A stretch of DNA of 62,955 nucleotides from Rhodospirillales bacterium (GCA_002696645.1 NZSA01000094.1:26068-89022), one strand, 5' to 3'; numbered from the stretch's first letter, positions 41,104-50,887 are shown. Program-made: numbers and translations. Notes: a model not told the origin generated them from the letters alone.

Positions 41104-42453
41104 ATGCGCTTGTCCCCTGCCGTCCGCTTGAGTGAGTATTTCATGCCCACCCTGCGGGAAACCCCCAGCGAGGCGGAAATCGTCTCCCACCGTCTGATGT
41201 TGCGTGCAGGCATGATCCGGCAGGAATCTGCTGGTATCTATTCCTGGCTGCCGACAGGCTATCGGGTGCTGCGCAAGATTGAACAGATTGTCCGTGATGA
41301 AATGGACCGTATTGGCTGTCATGAAGTCCTAATGCCAACGATCCAATCCGCAGACCTTTGGCGCAAATCCGGTCGGTATGAAGATTACGGCAAGGAGATG
41401 CTGCGCATTACCGATCGGCACGAGCGGGAAATGCTGTATGGCCCCACGAATGAGGAAATGATCACCGATATCGTTGCGGAACATATCAAGAGCTATAAAG
41501 ACCTGCCCCGAATGATGTATCATATTCAATGGAAATTCCGCGATGAGGTCCGCCCGCGCTTTGGCGTGATGCGGGGTCGGGAATTCCTGATGAAGGATGC
41601 CTATTCCTTTGATATCTCCCAGGAAGCGGGCCGTATCTCCTATAACAAGCAATTCGTTGCCTATCTGCGCCTATATGCCCGCATGGGCTTGAAGGCCATA
41701 CCGATGGCGGCCGATACGGGTCCCATTGGTGGTGATATGAGCCACGAATTTATCATTCTGGCCGAAACCGGCGAAAGTCAGGTCTGGTGCGATACGGATC
41801 TGCTGAAGCTGGACCTGCTGAACATGGATATCGATCACCGCAATGCCGACCAGATGAGCGAGGTCATCGGCAAGGTGACGTCTTTCTATGCGGCAACCGA
41901 TGAGATGCATGATGAGGAAAAATATCAGGCAGAAGTTCCAGCCGATCGTCAAATGACGGCCCGCGGGATCGAGGTCGGCCATATCTTCTTCTTCGGCGAC
42001 AAATATTCCGAGCCTATGAACGCCAAGGTTCAGACGGCGGATGGCGGCTTCGCAACGGTCCAGAGTGGATCTTATGGTGTGGGTGTCTCACGCCTGTTGG
42101 GGGCGATCATTGAGGCCTGTCACGACGATAACGGCATTATCTGGCCGGAAGAGGTTGCCCCGTTCCGCGTTGGCCTGATCAATCTGCGGGTGGGGGATGA
42201 GGCCTGTGATGCAGCCTGCGAAGACTTCTATGCCAAGCTTCAGGCCGCAGGGGTGGACGTCATGTATGACGACCGCGATACGCGCGCCGGTGTGAAATTC
42301 GCCGATATGGACCTGATTGGCCTGCCTTGGCAGGTGGTGATCGGACCAAAAGGCGTTGCAAATGGCATCGTCGAGCTTAAATCCAGAAAAACCGGGGAGA
42401 AAGAAGAGCTCTCTCCAGAAGCGGCCCTTGCTAAGTTGTCTGGGTCCAAATAA
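41104..42453 (+). CDS. proS: Prolyl-tRNA synthetase (short bacterial form)
   Basis: ProRS charges tRNA-Pro. The 449-residue protein has class II motif 1 ([20 protein letters not shown]), motif 2 ([25 protein letters not shown]), motif 3 ([15 protein letters not shown]) and the C-terminal anticodon-binding domain ([20 protein letters not shown]). The insertion editing domain of long bacterial ProRS is missing between motifs 2 and 3, as is normal in alphaproteobacteria. Editing of mischarged Ala-tRNA-Pro would then need a separate YbaK/ProX protein. The start at 41104 matches the family N-terminus. Confidence 0.96.
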   Translation: MRLSPAVRLSEYFMPTLRETPSEAEIVSHRLMLRAGMIRQESAGIYSWLPTGYRVLRKIEQIVRDEMDRIGCHEVLMPTIQSADLWRKSGRYEDYGKEMLRITDRHEREMLYGPTNEEMITDIVAEHIKSYKDLPRMMYHIQWKFRDEVRPRFGVMRGREFLMKDAYSFDISQEAGRISYNKQFVAYLRLYARMGLKAIPMAADTGPIGGDMSHEFIILAETGESQVWCDTDLLKLDLLNMDIDHRNADQMSEVIGKVTSFYAATDEMHDEEKYQAEVPADRQMTARGIEVGHIFFFGDKYSEPMNAKVQTADGGFATVQSGSYGVGVSRLLGAIIEACHDDNGIIWPEEVAPFRVGLINLRVGDEACDAACEDFYAKLQAAGVDVMYDDRDTRAGVKFADMDLIGLPWQVVIGPKGVANGIVELKSRKTGEKEELSPEAALAKLSGSK

Positions 42454-42486
42454 GGCTTTCCGCCGCTGTGAAAGGGCGCTTTGACG

Positions 42487-43731
42487 ATGTTTACAGCTGT
42501 TGAGCGGTTGGTTGCCTTTCGCTATTTGCGGGCCAAACGGCAGGAGGGATTTATCTCTGTCGTTGCCTGGTTCTCTTTATTGGGAATCATGCTGGGCGTG
42601 GCGACCCTGATCATCGTCATGTCGGTGATGAATGGGTTCCGGGCTGAATTGCTGGGGCGCATTATCGGACTGAATGGGCATGTTACCATCGGGTCCGTTG
42701 AAAGACGGATTGAGGCCTATCAGGAGATCACCGACCAATTACTGGCCCGCCCGGACGTGCTGGCCGCAACCCCGATGATTGAAGGTCAGGTCATGGCAAG
42801 CGCCAAGAATGGCGCAGCAGGGGCTTTGGTTCGGGGCGTGCGGGCAGCAGATTTTGAAGCGCGCCCAATTCTGCGGGATTCCCTGATCGCCGGCAGCATG
42901 GATAACTTCACGCAACAGGACGGAATCCTGATCGGGGTTCGGATGGCCAGTCGCCTGGGGCTGACCTTGGGGGACTCGCTGACGCTGATTTCTCCCAATG
43001 GAACGGTAACAGCATTCGGCACCGTGCCCCGCATGAAGGCCTTTCCCATCGTCGGCATTTTTGAAGTTGGCATGTATGAATATGACAATACCTATGTCTA
43101 TATGCCGTTAAAAACAGCGCAGGCCTTCTTTCGAACAGGCGATGCTGTTGGATCAATTGAGGTCATGTTGAAAGACCCTGATGCGGCCAAGGCAACAGCC
43201 TTTGACCTGCGGGGCAGTCTTCCCCCTGGATATACGGCCACAGATTGGCAGCGTGTTAATTCCAGCTTTTTCAATGCGCTACAGGTGGAACGTAATGTTA
43301 TGGCGCTGATTCTGTCACTGATCGTTGTGGTGGCGGCCTTCAATGTCATATCGTCCCAGATCATGTTGGTTCAGGATAAATCCCGCGGCATCGCCGTATT
43401 GCGCACCATGGGGGCGACGCGGGGATCCATCCTGCGGATATTCTTCATGACCGGCAGCTCGGTTGGCGTCATTGGTACTGTTCTGGGGGCCACGCTGGGT
43501 ATTTCCTTCGCGCTGAATATCGAGAGCATTCGACAGGCGATTCAAAGCCTGTCGGGCGCCAAGTTATTCGATGCGGAAATTTATTTCCTGTCTCAATTGC
43601 CGGCTAAAATTGATCCGACAGAGGTGATCGTCACCGTGACATTTGCCCTGGTAATCAGCCTTCTGGCCTCAATTTATCCGGCCTGGCGCGCGGCGCGATT
43701 GGATCCTGTAGAGGTGCTGCGCTATGAGTGA
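42487..43731 (+). CDS. lolC: Lipoprotein-releasing ABC transporter permease (LolC/LolE)
   Basis: The 414-residue inner-membrane subunit extracts outer-membrane lipoproteins for LolA. It has an N-terminal transmembrane helix ([20 protein letters not shown]), a large periplasmic MacB-like domain (about 45-250) and three C-terminal helices with the FtsX-domain signature [20 protein letters not shown] single LolC/E-like gene next to lolD, as in alphaproteobacteria, suggests that the permease works as a homodimer (sometimes called LolF). It overlaps lolD by 8 bp. The ATG at 42487 is preferred over a TTG two codons upstream. Confidence 0.94.
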   Translation: MFTAVERLVAFRYLRAKRQEGFISVVAWFSLLGIMLGVATLIIVMSVMNGFRAELLGRIIGLNGHVTIGSVERRIEAYQEITDQLLARPDVLAATPMIEGQVMASAKNGAAGALVRGVRAADFEARPILRDSLIAGSMDNFTQQDGILIGVRMASRLGLTLGDSLTLISPNGTVTAFGTVPRMKAFPIVGIFEVGMYEYDNTYVYMPLKTAQAFFRTGDAVGSIEVMLKDPDAAKATAFDLRGSLPPGYTATDWQRVNSSFFNALQVERNVMALILSLIVVVAAFNVISSQIMLVQDKSRGIAVLRTMGATRGSILRIFFMTGSSVGVIGTVLGATLGISFALNIESIRQAIQSLSGAKLFDAEIYFLSQLPAKIDPTEVIVTVTFALVISLLASIYPAWRAARLDPVEVLRYE

Positions 43732-44422
43732 CGAGACGACCGTATTGCGCATGGACGCGGTTGAGCGAACCTATAAGACAGCCGCCGGACCCCTGACAGT
43801 GTTGGATGGTGCGTCTTTGCATGTCAGCAAGGGGGAGTTGGTTGGGCTGGTTGCGCCCAGTGGGACCGGGAAATCCACCCTGTTGCATATGGCGGGTCTG
43901 TTGGAATTGCCTGACAAAGGCGATGTCCTGATCAATGGACGGGCCTGTGGCACGCTGGGGGACCTGGAACGCACGGCGATTCGGCGCAAGACCATTGGGT
44001 TTGTGTATCAGTTTCATCACCTGCTGCCGGAATTCTCTGCCCTGGAGAATGTGATCTTGCCGCAAATGGTGGCGGGGGAAACAAGACGGGCTGCCCGTGA
44101 TCATGCAGCAGAATTGCTGGAAAGCGTTGGTTTGACGTCTCGCGCCACCCATCGGCCCGCCAAGTTGTCGGGTGGCGAGCAACAGCGGGTTGCCGTTGCG
44201 CGGGCCCTGGCGAATTCACCGGCTATCCTGTTGGCAGATGAACCGACCGGCAATCTGGACCCCAAAACTTCTGAGATCGTGTTTGATCTGTTGGTAAAGC
44301 TGGTGCGGGAGCGCGGGATGAGCGCCCTGATCGCGACCCATAACATCGCCCTGGCACAGCGTATGGACCGCGTGGTGACATTGGGGGCTGGCAAAATTCA
44401 GGGTTTTTCTGCCGAGTCCTGA
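43724..44422 (+). CDS. lolD: Lipoprotein-releasing ABC transporter ATPase LolD
   Basis: The 232-residue ATPase powers the Lol permease. It has Walker [10 protein letters not shown], the Q-loop region [17 protein letters not shown], the ABC signature [15 protein letters not shown], Walker [13 protein letters not shown] and the switch His in IATHN. The Walker A motif begins with APSGTGKS rather than the commoner GxSGSGKS, which is tolerated. It overlaps lolC by 8 bp. Confidence 0.96.
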   Translation: MSDETTVLRMDAVERTYKTAAGPLTVLDGASLHVSKGELVGLVAPSGTGKSTLLHMAGLLELPDKGDVLINGRACGTLGDLERTAIRRKTIGFVYQFHHLLPEFSALENVILPQMVAGETRRAARDHAAELLESVGLTSRATHRPAKLSGGEQQRVAVARALANSPAILLADEPTGNLDPKTSEIVFDLLVKLVRERGMSALIATHNIALAQRMDRVVTLGAGKIQGFSAES

Positions 44423-44458
44423 AGGCGTTCAGGGGATCGGATGCCTTTCAAGATTCCA

Positions 44459-45061
44459 TCACCGAAGCTCGAAGGCCAGCAGGATCAGGGACATGGCAAT
44501 CAGCCAACTGCCTGCGATTCGAATGCCAATCACCGCGATGGGGTGCTGAAGCTTCGCGCTGAGTGCCATAATATTCAGGGCGATGATGTTCACCCCGATC
44601 CATATCCCAAAGCCCAGCAACAGGGTTTCGTTTGCCTTTAGGGCTTCCGGCTTTGAATCCAGGCCAACGCACAATCCGGCCAGCGCAAAAACACTGACAT
44701 TCAATAAGCTGGGCAGGGGTCTGTTTACAGCCAGCAGGGTACCAGCGATCAGGGTCATAGCGGCCAGTGTCAGGCTGGTGATCTGGGTCAGATCTATCCA
44801 GATCGTTGCTGCATATCCGACGACCAGTCCTGCATTCAATGCGGCCAGCAAAGGCGGAATTTGGCGATCCTGACGACGGCCCATCCATAAACCGATCCCA
44901 ATCAACAGCAACAGGTGTTGGGGAACGGCGACAGGATGCAGCAAACCGTTTGGGAAAAGGCCAACGCCGGAGATGCTGGTATGGGCATCTGCCGGTGTCG
45001 CAAGGCCCAATCCGCCCCCCACCAGGATAAGCAGGGGGAGAAAGAGACGCTGACCCGTCAC
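44459..45061 (-). CDS. HupE/UreJ-family membrane protein, second paralogue
   Basis: A 200-residue polytopic protein with a signal-like first helix ending at ADAHTS and about six further hydrophobic segments. It is related to the gene directly upstream but more diverged. The expected metal-binding signature HP-x4-DH reads HPVAVPQH at residues 42-49, with Asp replaced by Gln, so nickel or cobalt binding may be lost or changed. It overlaps the upstream paralogue by 4 bp and is probably co-translated. The two proteins could form a hetero-oligomer. Confidence 0.75.
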   Translation of the reverse strand: MTGQRLFLPLLILVGGGLGLATPADAHTSISGVGLFPNGLLHPVAVPQHLLLLIGIGLWMGRRQDRQIPPLLAALNAGLVVGYAATIWIDLTQITSLTLAAMTLIAGTLLAVNRPLPSLLNVSVFALAGLCVGLDSKPEALKANETLLLGFGIWIGVNIIALNIMALSAKLQHPIAVIGIRIAGSWLIAMSLILLAFELR

Positions 45062-45663
45062 GCGATGCCGGTCATAAAGGCGACGCCGACCAAAGAGATC
45101 GCAACGCCGAGACCGCGCACTGCGACGCGGCCCGATGGCATTTTAACCAGCATACCAAAGGCAATACCGACCAGGTGCAGCATGCCCGTTGAGAGGACGA
45201 ATCCGATGGAATAGGTGATCGCATTCGCGGCATGGGGCAGTTCCGCACCATGGGCAAAGCCATGGAATATGGCGAATGCGCCGACCAGACAGGACGCAAT
45301 CCAGATTGGGGGTCGGGCGGCCAGAGCCACCAACAGACCCAGCACGATGGCAGATCCCGCAATGCCGATTTCAACGCCGGGCAGGGGAAAGCCCAATACA
45401 CCCAGCGCACCGCCAAATGCCATCACAACCGGGAAAATGATCGGTAAAAGATACAGGGCCGGACGCCCCAGAAAGGCCCCCCATAATCCAACGGCGACCA
45501 TTGCAACCACATGATCCAGACCAAACAGCGGATGCGTTAGGCCGCTGACGAACCCACCCGCCATCCCGGCCCCTTCATGGGCAAAGGCAGTGCTGGAAAT
45601 CATTGTTGTCGCGGCAAGAATACAAGCGGCAAGGGGGGCAATCCGGAGGACACGGGATGTCAT
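45058..45663 (-). CDS. HupE/UreJ-family nickel/cobalt permease
   Basis: The 201-residue protein has an N-terminal signal or transmembrane segment ending in TAFAHEG, the family signature HPLFGLDH at residues 44-51 and the second conserved His pair in GFAHGAELPH. About seven membrane helices are predicted. Characterised members import Ni2+ or Co2+ for urease, hydrogenase or cobalamin synthesis. No such genes are in the window, and no cobalamin riboswitch is seen in the 85-bp upstream gap. The next gene, a diverged paralogue, overlaps by 4 bp. Confidence 0.85.
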   Translation of the reverse strand: MTSRVLRIAPLAACILAATTMISSTAFAHEGAGMAGGFVSGLTHPLFGLDHVVAMVAVGLWGAFLGRPALYLLPIIFPVVMAFGGALGVLGFPLPGVEIGIAGSAIVLGLLVALAARPPIWIASCLVGAFAIFHGFAHGAELPHAANAITYSIGFVLSTGMLHLVGIAFGMLVKMPSGRVAVRGLGVAISLVGVAFMTGIA

Positions 45664-45763
45664 AAAACTATCCTTTTAGGCAGTGGTATTTTTTTGGTTT
45701 GCTTGATTGATGTTAAACAGCCGATAAAGTATCGCTTCGGCCCAAGGATTGGAAGGTGTAAAG

Positions 45764-46606
45764 ATGGGCAAGACCCCGGTGGCAAGCCGAAAGAAATCTG
45801 CATCAAAGAAGCCACCTGTAAAACCGGTGGCAAGCCCTGCTGCAACCGGACTATCGGATCAGGTGGGGGAAACGTTGCGGCAATTGCTGCGCCGTGCGGA
45901 ACCGCTGGACCTGAAACGACACGCCGATTTTAAAGTTAAGGATGGTCGGGATTTCAGCTTTGCCAGCAAGCTGCATACCATCCCGCTCAGCGCTGTGGAG
46001 TTCATGCCAACTGCACGGCATTATCCGATTATATTTGCCGGTGAAAAAGATATTCATCCGGTCGCCCTCCTGGGATTGCGATCCGATGAAAATCTATTTG
46101 TCGAGGCAAACGGGCGCTGGAAAGAAGGCTGTTATGTTCCTGCGATTCTGCGGCGCGCGCCTTTTGTTCTGATGCAGGATACAAAGCATGGCAAAGATGG
46201 CGTCGGTCTGTGCCTGGATGTCGAATCTCCGCTGGTGTCGAAAACCGAAGGCACTCCGATTTTTGCCAATGGCAAGCCAACAGCAATGCTGGCCAAAATG
46301 GCGACCTTTGCGGCGTCTTATTCCAAGGAACAGGCGCGAACCCGTCAGTTTGTGAATGCCTGTATGGCCAATGATCTGTTGGTAGAACGCCGGATGGAGA
46401 TCACATTGGCAAGCGGCCAGAGAATCATATTTTCCGGCTTTCGTGTCATTGATGAGGAACGCCTGCGCAAGCTGGATGATACAACGGCGCTGAAATGGTT
46501 CCGAACGGGATGGAGCGCCCTGGCGCTGGCGCATTTTCTGTCATTGGGAAATATGGGCCGTTTACATCATCGCTCTAACGCGCGTGTTACTCAAAAAGCC
46601 CCCTGA
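45764..46606 (+). CDS. SapC-family protein
   Basis: A 280-residue protein matching the SapC family. The landmarks are HYPIIFAGEKDIHPVALLGL, NLFVEANGRWKEGCYVPAIL and RRAPFVLM. An N-terminal tail of about 40 residues is rich in Lys, Pro and Ala and is probably disordered. SapC was named from an S-layer-associated locus but the biochemical role is unknown; no S-layer gene is nearby. The ATG at 45764 is supported by GGAAGG 7 nt upstream. It is convergent with the cNMP-binding gene pair, with only 5 bp between the stops. Confidence 0.8.
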   Translation: MGKTPVASRKKSASKKPPVKPVASPAATGLSDQVGETLRQLLRRAEPLDLKRHADFKVKDGRDFSFASKLHTIPLSAVEFMPTARHYPIIFAGEKDIHPVALLGLRSDENLFVEANGRWKEGCYVPAILRRAPFVLMQDTKHGKDGVGLCLDVESPLVSKTEGTPIFANGKPTAMLAKMATFAASYSKEQARTRQFVNACMANDLLVERRMEITLASGQRIIFSGFRVIDEERLRKLDDTTALKWFRTGWSALALAHFLSLGNMGRLHHRSNARVTQKAP

Positions 46607-46611
46607 AGCAC

Positions 46612-47043
46612 TTATTTTTCGTTCGTTTCCGATGGGACTTCTTCATCCTGGGTCAAATCTTCCAAAGAGGCCATTTGTTCGAATTTGTTCTTCTGATCCA
46701 TGACCGATAAGAGGTTCTGTGCCAGGATTTGAAACAGCGCTTTCACAAAAGGATCGGTTTCTTTTAATTTTTCGTTCAGTCTTGTGCGCTGAATGGTAAT
46801 CACGGTGCTGGCGGTTTCGGCGCGCGCACCTTCGGTTCTGGGGCGACTGGTCAGCAGGGCAAGTTCCCCCAGGACCTGACCTGGTCCGCGCTTTTCCGTG
46901 ATATCGACAAAGCCGTCGCTGCCGCGTTTCAATATCTCGATGGATCCGGCCTGGATCATATACATGGCCGTGGCGTCATCGCCTTCGTGATACAGCATAT
47001 CGCCAGCAGCAAATTCTTGGCGCAGAACCAGGTTCCCACTCAT
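46612..47043 (-). CDS. Stand-alone cyclic nucleotide-binding domain protein, CNB-2
   Basis: A 143-residue protein consisting of one CRP-type cyclic nucleotide-binding beta barrel (about 10-125), with YHEGDDATAMYMIQAGSIEI and the phosphate-binding-cassette region LGELALLTSRPRTEGARA. There is no DNA-binding, kinase or channel domain. The C-terminus has a helix and an acidic tail (LEDLTQDEEVPSETNE). The cassette has the G-E-L-A-L core and a conserved Arg, compatible with cNMP binding. It starts 3 bp after the stop of a paralogue and is clearly co-transcribed with it. Confidence 0.82.
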   Translation of the reverse strand: MSGNLVLRQEFAAGDMLYHEGDDATAMYMIQAGSIEILKRGSDGFVDITEKRGPGQVLGELALLTSRPRTEGARAETASTVITIQRTRLNEKLKETDPFVKALFQILAQNLLSVMDQKNKFEQMASLEDLTQDEEVPSETNEK

Positions 47044-47046
47044 GGA

Positions 47047-47496
47047 TCAGTTCCCTTTTTCGGCCCGCAATGCGGCCGCATGTTCTGCAGAGTTTGCGGC
47101 ACGCGCCATGGCGGCGATATCGTCCGCGGGCAGCGGTGTTTTGCTGGCCGCCTGGCGCAGTAAACGGATTAACATCAGAATCAGCATTTTTAATCCAGGA
47201 TCGGCATTGCCCAGCTTCTTTTTCAACAAATCCTCAGTGATGACGATGCAGACACATGACTCTTCAGCAATTGCAGACGCCATGCGTTTGGATTGATCGA
47301 TCAGTGCCATTTCACCAAAAATGCCACTGGCTTCGACAAAGCCTAATGTGCCGCGCGCCCCCCCTGGCAGGGATTTCGTGATGCGCACACGACCGCTTTG
47401 CAGGACATAGGCCTGGTTGCCGTAATCGCCCTCATTAAAAATGACATCGCCTTTATAAAAGGTTCGTCTGTTCAGGACGCGTGAAGAGTCGGACAA
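47047..47496 (-). CDS. Stand-alone cyclic nucleotide-binding domain protein, CNB-1
   Basis: A 149-residue paralogue of the next gene, again a single cNMP-binding barrel: FNEGDYGNQAYVLQSGRVRI, then a cassette with FGEMALIDQSKRMASAIA. A C-terminal Ala-rich helix follows, with no output domain. Translation probably starts at a TTG, because GGGGGA lies about 8 nt upstream and no nearer ATG exists. It diverges from the receiver gene at 47777 across a 280-bp gap, which suggests shared control of the cNMP and phosphorelay genes. Confidence 0.82.
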   Translation of the reverse strand: MSDSSRVLNRRTFYKGDVIFNEGDYGNQAYVLQSGRVRITKSLPGGARGTLGFVEASGIFGEMALIDQSKRMASAIAEESCVCIVITEDLLKKKLGNADPGLKMLILMLIRLLRQAASKTPLPADDIAAMARAANSAEHAAALRAEKGN

Positions 47497-47776
47497 TAAA
47501 TATCCCCCAGTGGCTTATTACGGAAAAATATCGCGAATATTACCTTCGCATGCTTTTGTTAACTATAATCGAATTCACGGCCAATGCGTAACACTGATTG
47601 ACGGTTTTGCTGATATTCTATGATACTGCGCAGCGAATCGATATGTGTGAACATGAATGTGAGGGTTGTTAAAGTCACCTCCTTCCTGTAGGCGGAAAGG
47701 GGGCATTGATTACGGTTAAAAAAATATTCCACTTGGATGGAAGTATCGGGGCGTGGAAATCAATCGGTCTTAGAAA

Positions 47777-48289
47777 ATGTCTAAAAACTATGATTTCAGA
47801 AATCTGCGCGTGCTTGTCGTTGATGACTGCAAGTTCATGCGTGGCATCTTAGAGCGGATGCTGGACGCGCTGGGCATTGGATATGTGCGCGTTGCTATCG
47901 ATGGCATCAGCGCGTGGGATCTGTTGCAGACAGAGGATTTCGATCTGGTCATAACAGATTGGGAAATGGAACCAGAAGACGGCGCAACCTTTGTTCGTCG
48001 AATTCGCCTGGATCCGGAAAGCCCCGGGCGATACATTCCAGTAGTGATGCTGACGGGGTATACCGAAAAGGCAAAGGTGATGAATGCCCGCGATATTGGG
48101 ATAACGGAGTTTCTGGCCAAACCGCTGGCGGCCCGATCGCTTCATGCACGGATCGTGAATATCATTGAGAATCCGCGCCCCTTTGTCAGAACCACGTCTT
48201 TCTTTGGTCCCTGTCGTCGGCGTTTGAATTTGCCCAGTTTTGAAGGGGCGGACCGTCGCGCCGCCCAGGACGATGCGCTTGAGATTTAA
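47777..48289 (+). CDS. CheY-like response regulator with short C-terminal extension
   Basis: A 170-residue single-domain receiver. Acidic pocket residues lie in VLVVDDCKFMR, the phospho-acceptor is Asp61 (LVITDWEMEPEDG), the Thr is in MLTGYTE, and the Lys in FLAKPLAARSL. Residues 131-170 form a basic then acidic extension without a known DNA-binding motif. It acts through protein contacts. The Hpt-like gene follows 32 bp later, so the pair may be phosphorelay partners. Confidence 0.88.
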   Translation: MSKNYDFRNLRVLVVDDCKFMRGILERMLDALGIGYVRVAIDGISAWDLLQTEDFDLVITDWEMEPEDGATFVRRIRLDPESPGRYIPVVMLTGYTEKAKVMNARDIGITEFLAKPLAARSLHARIVNIIENPRPFVRTTSFFGPCRRRLNLPSFEGADRRAAQDDALEI

Positions 48290-48321
48290 CCGCCGTTACG
48301 GGTTTGAGGAGAGTTTGGTCA

Positions 48322-48834
48322 ATGGGTAGGGAAAAACTTCCAGAGATACCGGCAAATGCCTCCAAATCGTGGCATGAGGTCGTAGAGCGCCCGAATGACC
48401 TGGCGAAAAAAGTGCCGCGGACTGGTGGCATTGAACCGGAAAAGGCATTTGAGGCCGCAGAAACCGTCGTCAAACAAATGACGAGTGATTACGTCGACAA
48501 GCTGGCTGAAGATATTGAGCAGATGAAGCGGTTGGCCGCGAAGTATCGAGAAGACAATTCGGACGCGACGCTGGATCAATTATTTCGATTGGTCCACAAC
48601 ATGCGTGGGCAGGGTGCCACCTTTGGATTCCCGCTGATCACCGAAATTGGCCGACATTTCTGTCGCTATGTGCGCGAACGCCCAAAGGGAAAAGCGGTAA
48701 AGCCGGCCTTGGTCGATCAGCATCTGAAGGCCTTGCTGGTGGTGTATAATCAGTCCATCAAAGGCAGCGGCGACGAAATTTCACAGGCCGTCGTTTATGC
48801 CCTGGCTGAAGTTGTTGATCGCGAATTGTCATAA
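48322..48834 (+). CDS. Hpt-like phosphotransfer domain protein
   Basis: A 170-residue mostly helical protein. The segment QLFRLVHNMRGQGATFGFPL, with His92 followed by RGQGATFG, resembles the Hpt motif H-x-L-K-G-x-A/S-x-x-x-G in which the His is phosphorylated. The N-terminal 60 residues are charged and unrecognised. The ATG at 48322 has GAGGAGAG upstream. It lies straight after the receiver gene and near two cNMP-binding genes; no cognate kinase is adjacent. Assignment rests on the motif and context. Confidence 0.7.
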   Translation: MGREKLPEIPANASKSWHEVVERPNDLAKKVPRTGGIEPEKAFEAAETVVKQMTSDYVDKLAEDIEQMKRLAAKYREDNSDATLDQLFRLVHNMRGQGATFGFPLITEIGRHFCRYVRERPKGKAVKPALVDQHLKALLVVYNQSIKGSGDEISQAVVYALAEVVDRELS

Positions 48835-48956
48835 ATTTCGATCCATATGCGCCGTTGTGCTTTAAAGCCGTGACGCACTGTCATAGACTGTTGGCAGTCA
48901 CACCAGAGCCAAGGGCTCACCATTTCCAGTTATAGATACATTTGAAGGGGGCTTTT

Positions 48957-49451
48957 ATGTCCGGCAGCTTAAACAAAGTCATTTTAGTCGGAAATCTGGG
49001 CCAGGACCCCGATGTGCGCTCTATGCAGAATGGCGATAAGGTCGCCAACCTATCCATCGCAACGTCCGAAAACTGGAAGGATCAGTCTGGACAGCGGCAG
49101 GAGCGGACTGAATGGCATCGCGTCGTGATTTTCGGCAAGGTCGCTGAGATTGCAGAGCGCTATTTGAAAAAAGGCTCAAAGGTTCTGATCGAAGGCCAGT
49201 TGCAGACCCGCAAATGGGAAAAAGACGGCAAGACCAACTATACGACAGAAGTCGTGGTGCGCGGTTTCAACGGTAACATGACCATGCTGGACAGCCGCGA
49301 TGGCAGTGGCAGCAGCGGGGGCGGTTCGCGCGGTGGTTCCGGTGGCGGATATGATGGCGGTTACGATGATCGCGGTGGCCCCAGTGGGGGCGGCAGTGGT
49401 GGAAGCGGACGCGACTATAGCGCCGATCTGGACGACGAAATCCCGTTCTAG
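48957..49451 (+). CDS. ssb: Single-stranded DNA-binding protein
   Basis: SSB coats single-stranded DNA in replication and repair. The 164-residue protein has the OB fold ([48 protein letters not shown]), a Gly/Ser-rich flexible linker (about 115-155) and the acidic tip DDEIPF that recruits partner proteins. The ATG at 48957 matches the family start, with AAGGGGG upstream. It stands alone here, not next to uvrA, and is followed by opposing genes. Confidence 0.96.
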   Translation: MSGSLNKVILVGNLGQDPDVRSMQNGDKVANLSIATSENWKDQSGQRQERTEWHRVVIFGKVAEIAERYLKKGSKVLIEGQLQTRKWEKDGKTNYTTEVVVRGFNGNMTMLDSRDGSGSSGGGSRGGSGGGYDGGYDDRGGPSGGGSGGSGRDYSADLDDEIPF

Positions 49452-49468
49452 GCTACAAATACGCCCTA

Positions 49469-49867
49469 TCAGGTCAGCGGATCGGTCTCTCCCAACAGAT
49501 ACCGCACGACATCCTGTGCGTCGAAGGCAAGACAGATCAGCAAGGTTCCGATCAGGATATACAGAACCTGTCGATACGGTGTTTCGATTGGCGTTCCGCG
49601 ACAGACCCGCAGGATCAGATAGATCACCAGGGGTATCCAGAAAATCAGGTGGGGCAGGCCCAACAACCGCACATATCCCATATGGTCATACATTTCTGGA
49701 ACAATGATAAAGACCGGAATATGGGCGATAATCGTAAATAACCCGGCGCGTCGCGTGCTTCGTGATACCAGCAGGATTAGGGGGGCCAGGACCAGCACAA
49801 GCATCAGCCACAGCAGCCAGATTTTAACCCACATTGGTTGCAGCATGGCGGCATCAAAGAATGACAT
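49469..49867 (-). CDS. Hypothetical small polytopic membrane protein
   Basis: A 132-residue protein with four hydrophobic helices (near residues 10-33, 44-60, 70-92 and 104-125) and no recognised motif. The start at 49867 is fixed by a strong GGAGGAGG site 5-6 nt upstream; the longer open frame reaching 50005 would run over the gap after the amidotransferase gene and is not supported. It sits downstream of, and on the same strand as, the glutamine amidotransferase, 86 bp away. Function unknown. Confidence 0.7.
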   Translation of the reverse strand: MSFFDAAMLQPMWVKIWLLWLMLVLVLAPLILLVSRSTRRAGLFTIIAHIPVFIIVPEMYDHMGYVRLLGLPHLIFWIPLVIYLILRVCRGTPIETPYRQVLYILIGTLLICLAFDAQDVVRYLLGETDPLT

Positions 49868-49953
49868 CAAATCCTCCTCCTGACGGGTTTCACTTAAATC
49901 TGGTCCATAACAAACACAAGGCAAGGCGGTCAAAAGCATAAAATGGCAGTGGG

Positions 49954-50676
49954 CTAAAAGGGGACCGCCCCTTTGATCCATTTTTCCAGGAAGCCGATGA
50001 ACCACTCCTTCATGGGTGTGTGATAGACATCGGCCAATTGGCGTTGTGTAAACACATCCTGAGCGCCCGGAATCGTCGTCATGTCGATACTATGCTCCAG
50101 CCAATGCTCATGCTGTTCCATGCTGAGTTCCGGATGGAATTGGAAGCCAAAAGCATTTTCTGAATATCGAATGGCCTGGTTGGGAAAATATCCCGATGTT
50201 GCCAACAGCGTGGCGGAATCGGGCAGGGTGAATCCCAGAAAGTGCCAATGGGCGACCATCATGCGGTTTGGAAACACCGACAGGCCATCTGGGGTCGGGT
50301 CGAGGGTGTAGTAGCCGATTTCAGAAAGACCATCGGGGCTGGGATGCAATTCCGCCCCCAAAGCAACCGCCATGACTTGCGCACCGGAACATATGCCCAG
50401 AAACGGGCGTCCAGTCGCCAGATATTGGGAAACCCAGTCAACCTCTTGCGCCATAAAGGGATAACGCCGCGTTTCGGTTGCGGCATACTGGCCCCCATAG
50501 ACGATGGCGCCAACGTGATGCTTCTCTATAGCGGGCAGGGAATCCCCTTTCGCCGGACAAACCCATTCCAGGTGATAGCCAAGGGCCCCCAGATGATCAG
50601 ACGCCGTATCGGGCGAATTGGGGCGCTCGTGCGTGATCAAAACAATGGTTGGTTTGCTGGATGATTGCATATCCAC
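49954..50676 (-). CDS. Class I glutamine amidotransferase-like protein
   Basis: The 240-residue protein has the class I glutaminase triad: nucleophile Cys in FLGICSGAQVMA, and His-Glu in FQFHPELSM. The MDMQSS start leads into IVLITHERPN. It resembles the free-standing GMP-synthase-like or gamma-glutamyl hydrolase-like amidotransferases of unknown substrate. There is no synthetase domain. Translation starts at GTG 50676 or ATG 50670; no strong ribosome binding site decides between them. Confidence 0.82.
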   Translation of the reverse strand: MDMQSSSKPTIVLITHERPNSPDTASDHLGALGYHLEWVCPAKGDSLPAIEKHHVGAIVYGGQYAATETRRYPFMAQEVDWVSQYLATGRPFLGICSGAQVMAVALGAELHPSPDGLSEIGYYTLDPTPDGLSVFPNRMMVAHWHFLGFTLPDSATLLATSGYFPNQAIRYSENAFGFQFHPELSMEQHEHWLEHSIDMTTIPGAQDVFTQRQLADVYHTPMKEWFIGFLEKWIKGAVPF

Positions 50677-50887
50677 ACTGTAATCTGCTTATGGGAAATA
50701 AGGAAACAAAAGACATCATCCGCTAAGGGGTCTAAATCATGCCATTTTCCCTTATTTGGTTGTTCACCCGGTCACCAATATGCTAAATATATGACAGATC
50801 GCGACTCTCGCGGTCTGGTCATTGAAACACCCTTGTGACTGTTTCCGTGCCCTTTTATCCCTTCAGTAAAAAGCGACGATTTGACCC

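Noticed and set aside
41104..42453. ProRS missing the editing insertion as a truncation
   Set aside because: The short form is normal in alphaproteobacteria and all three class II motifs are intact.
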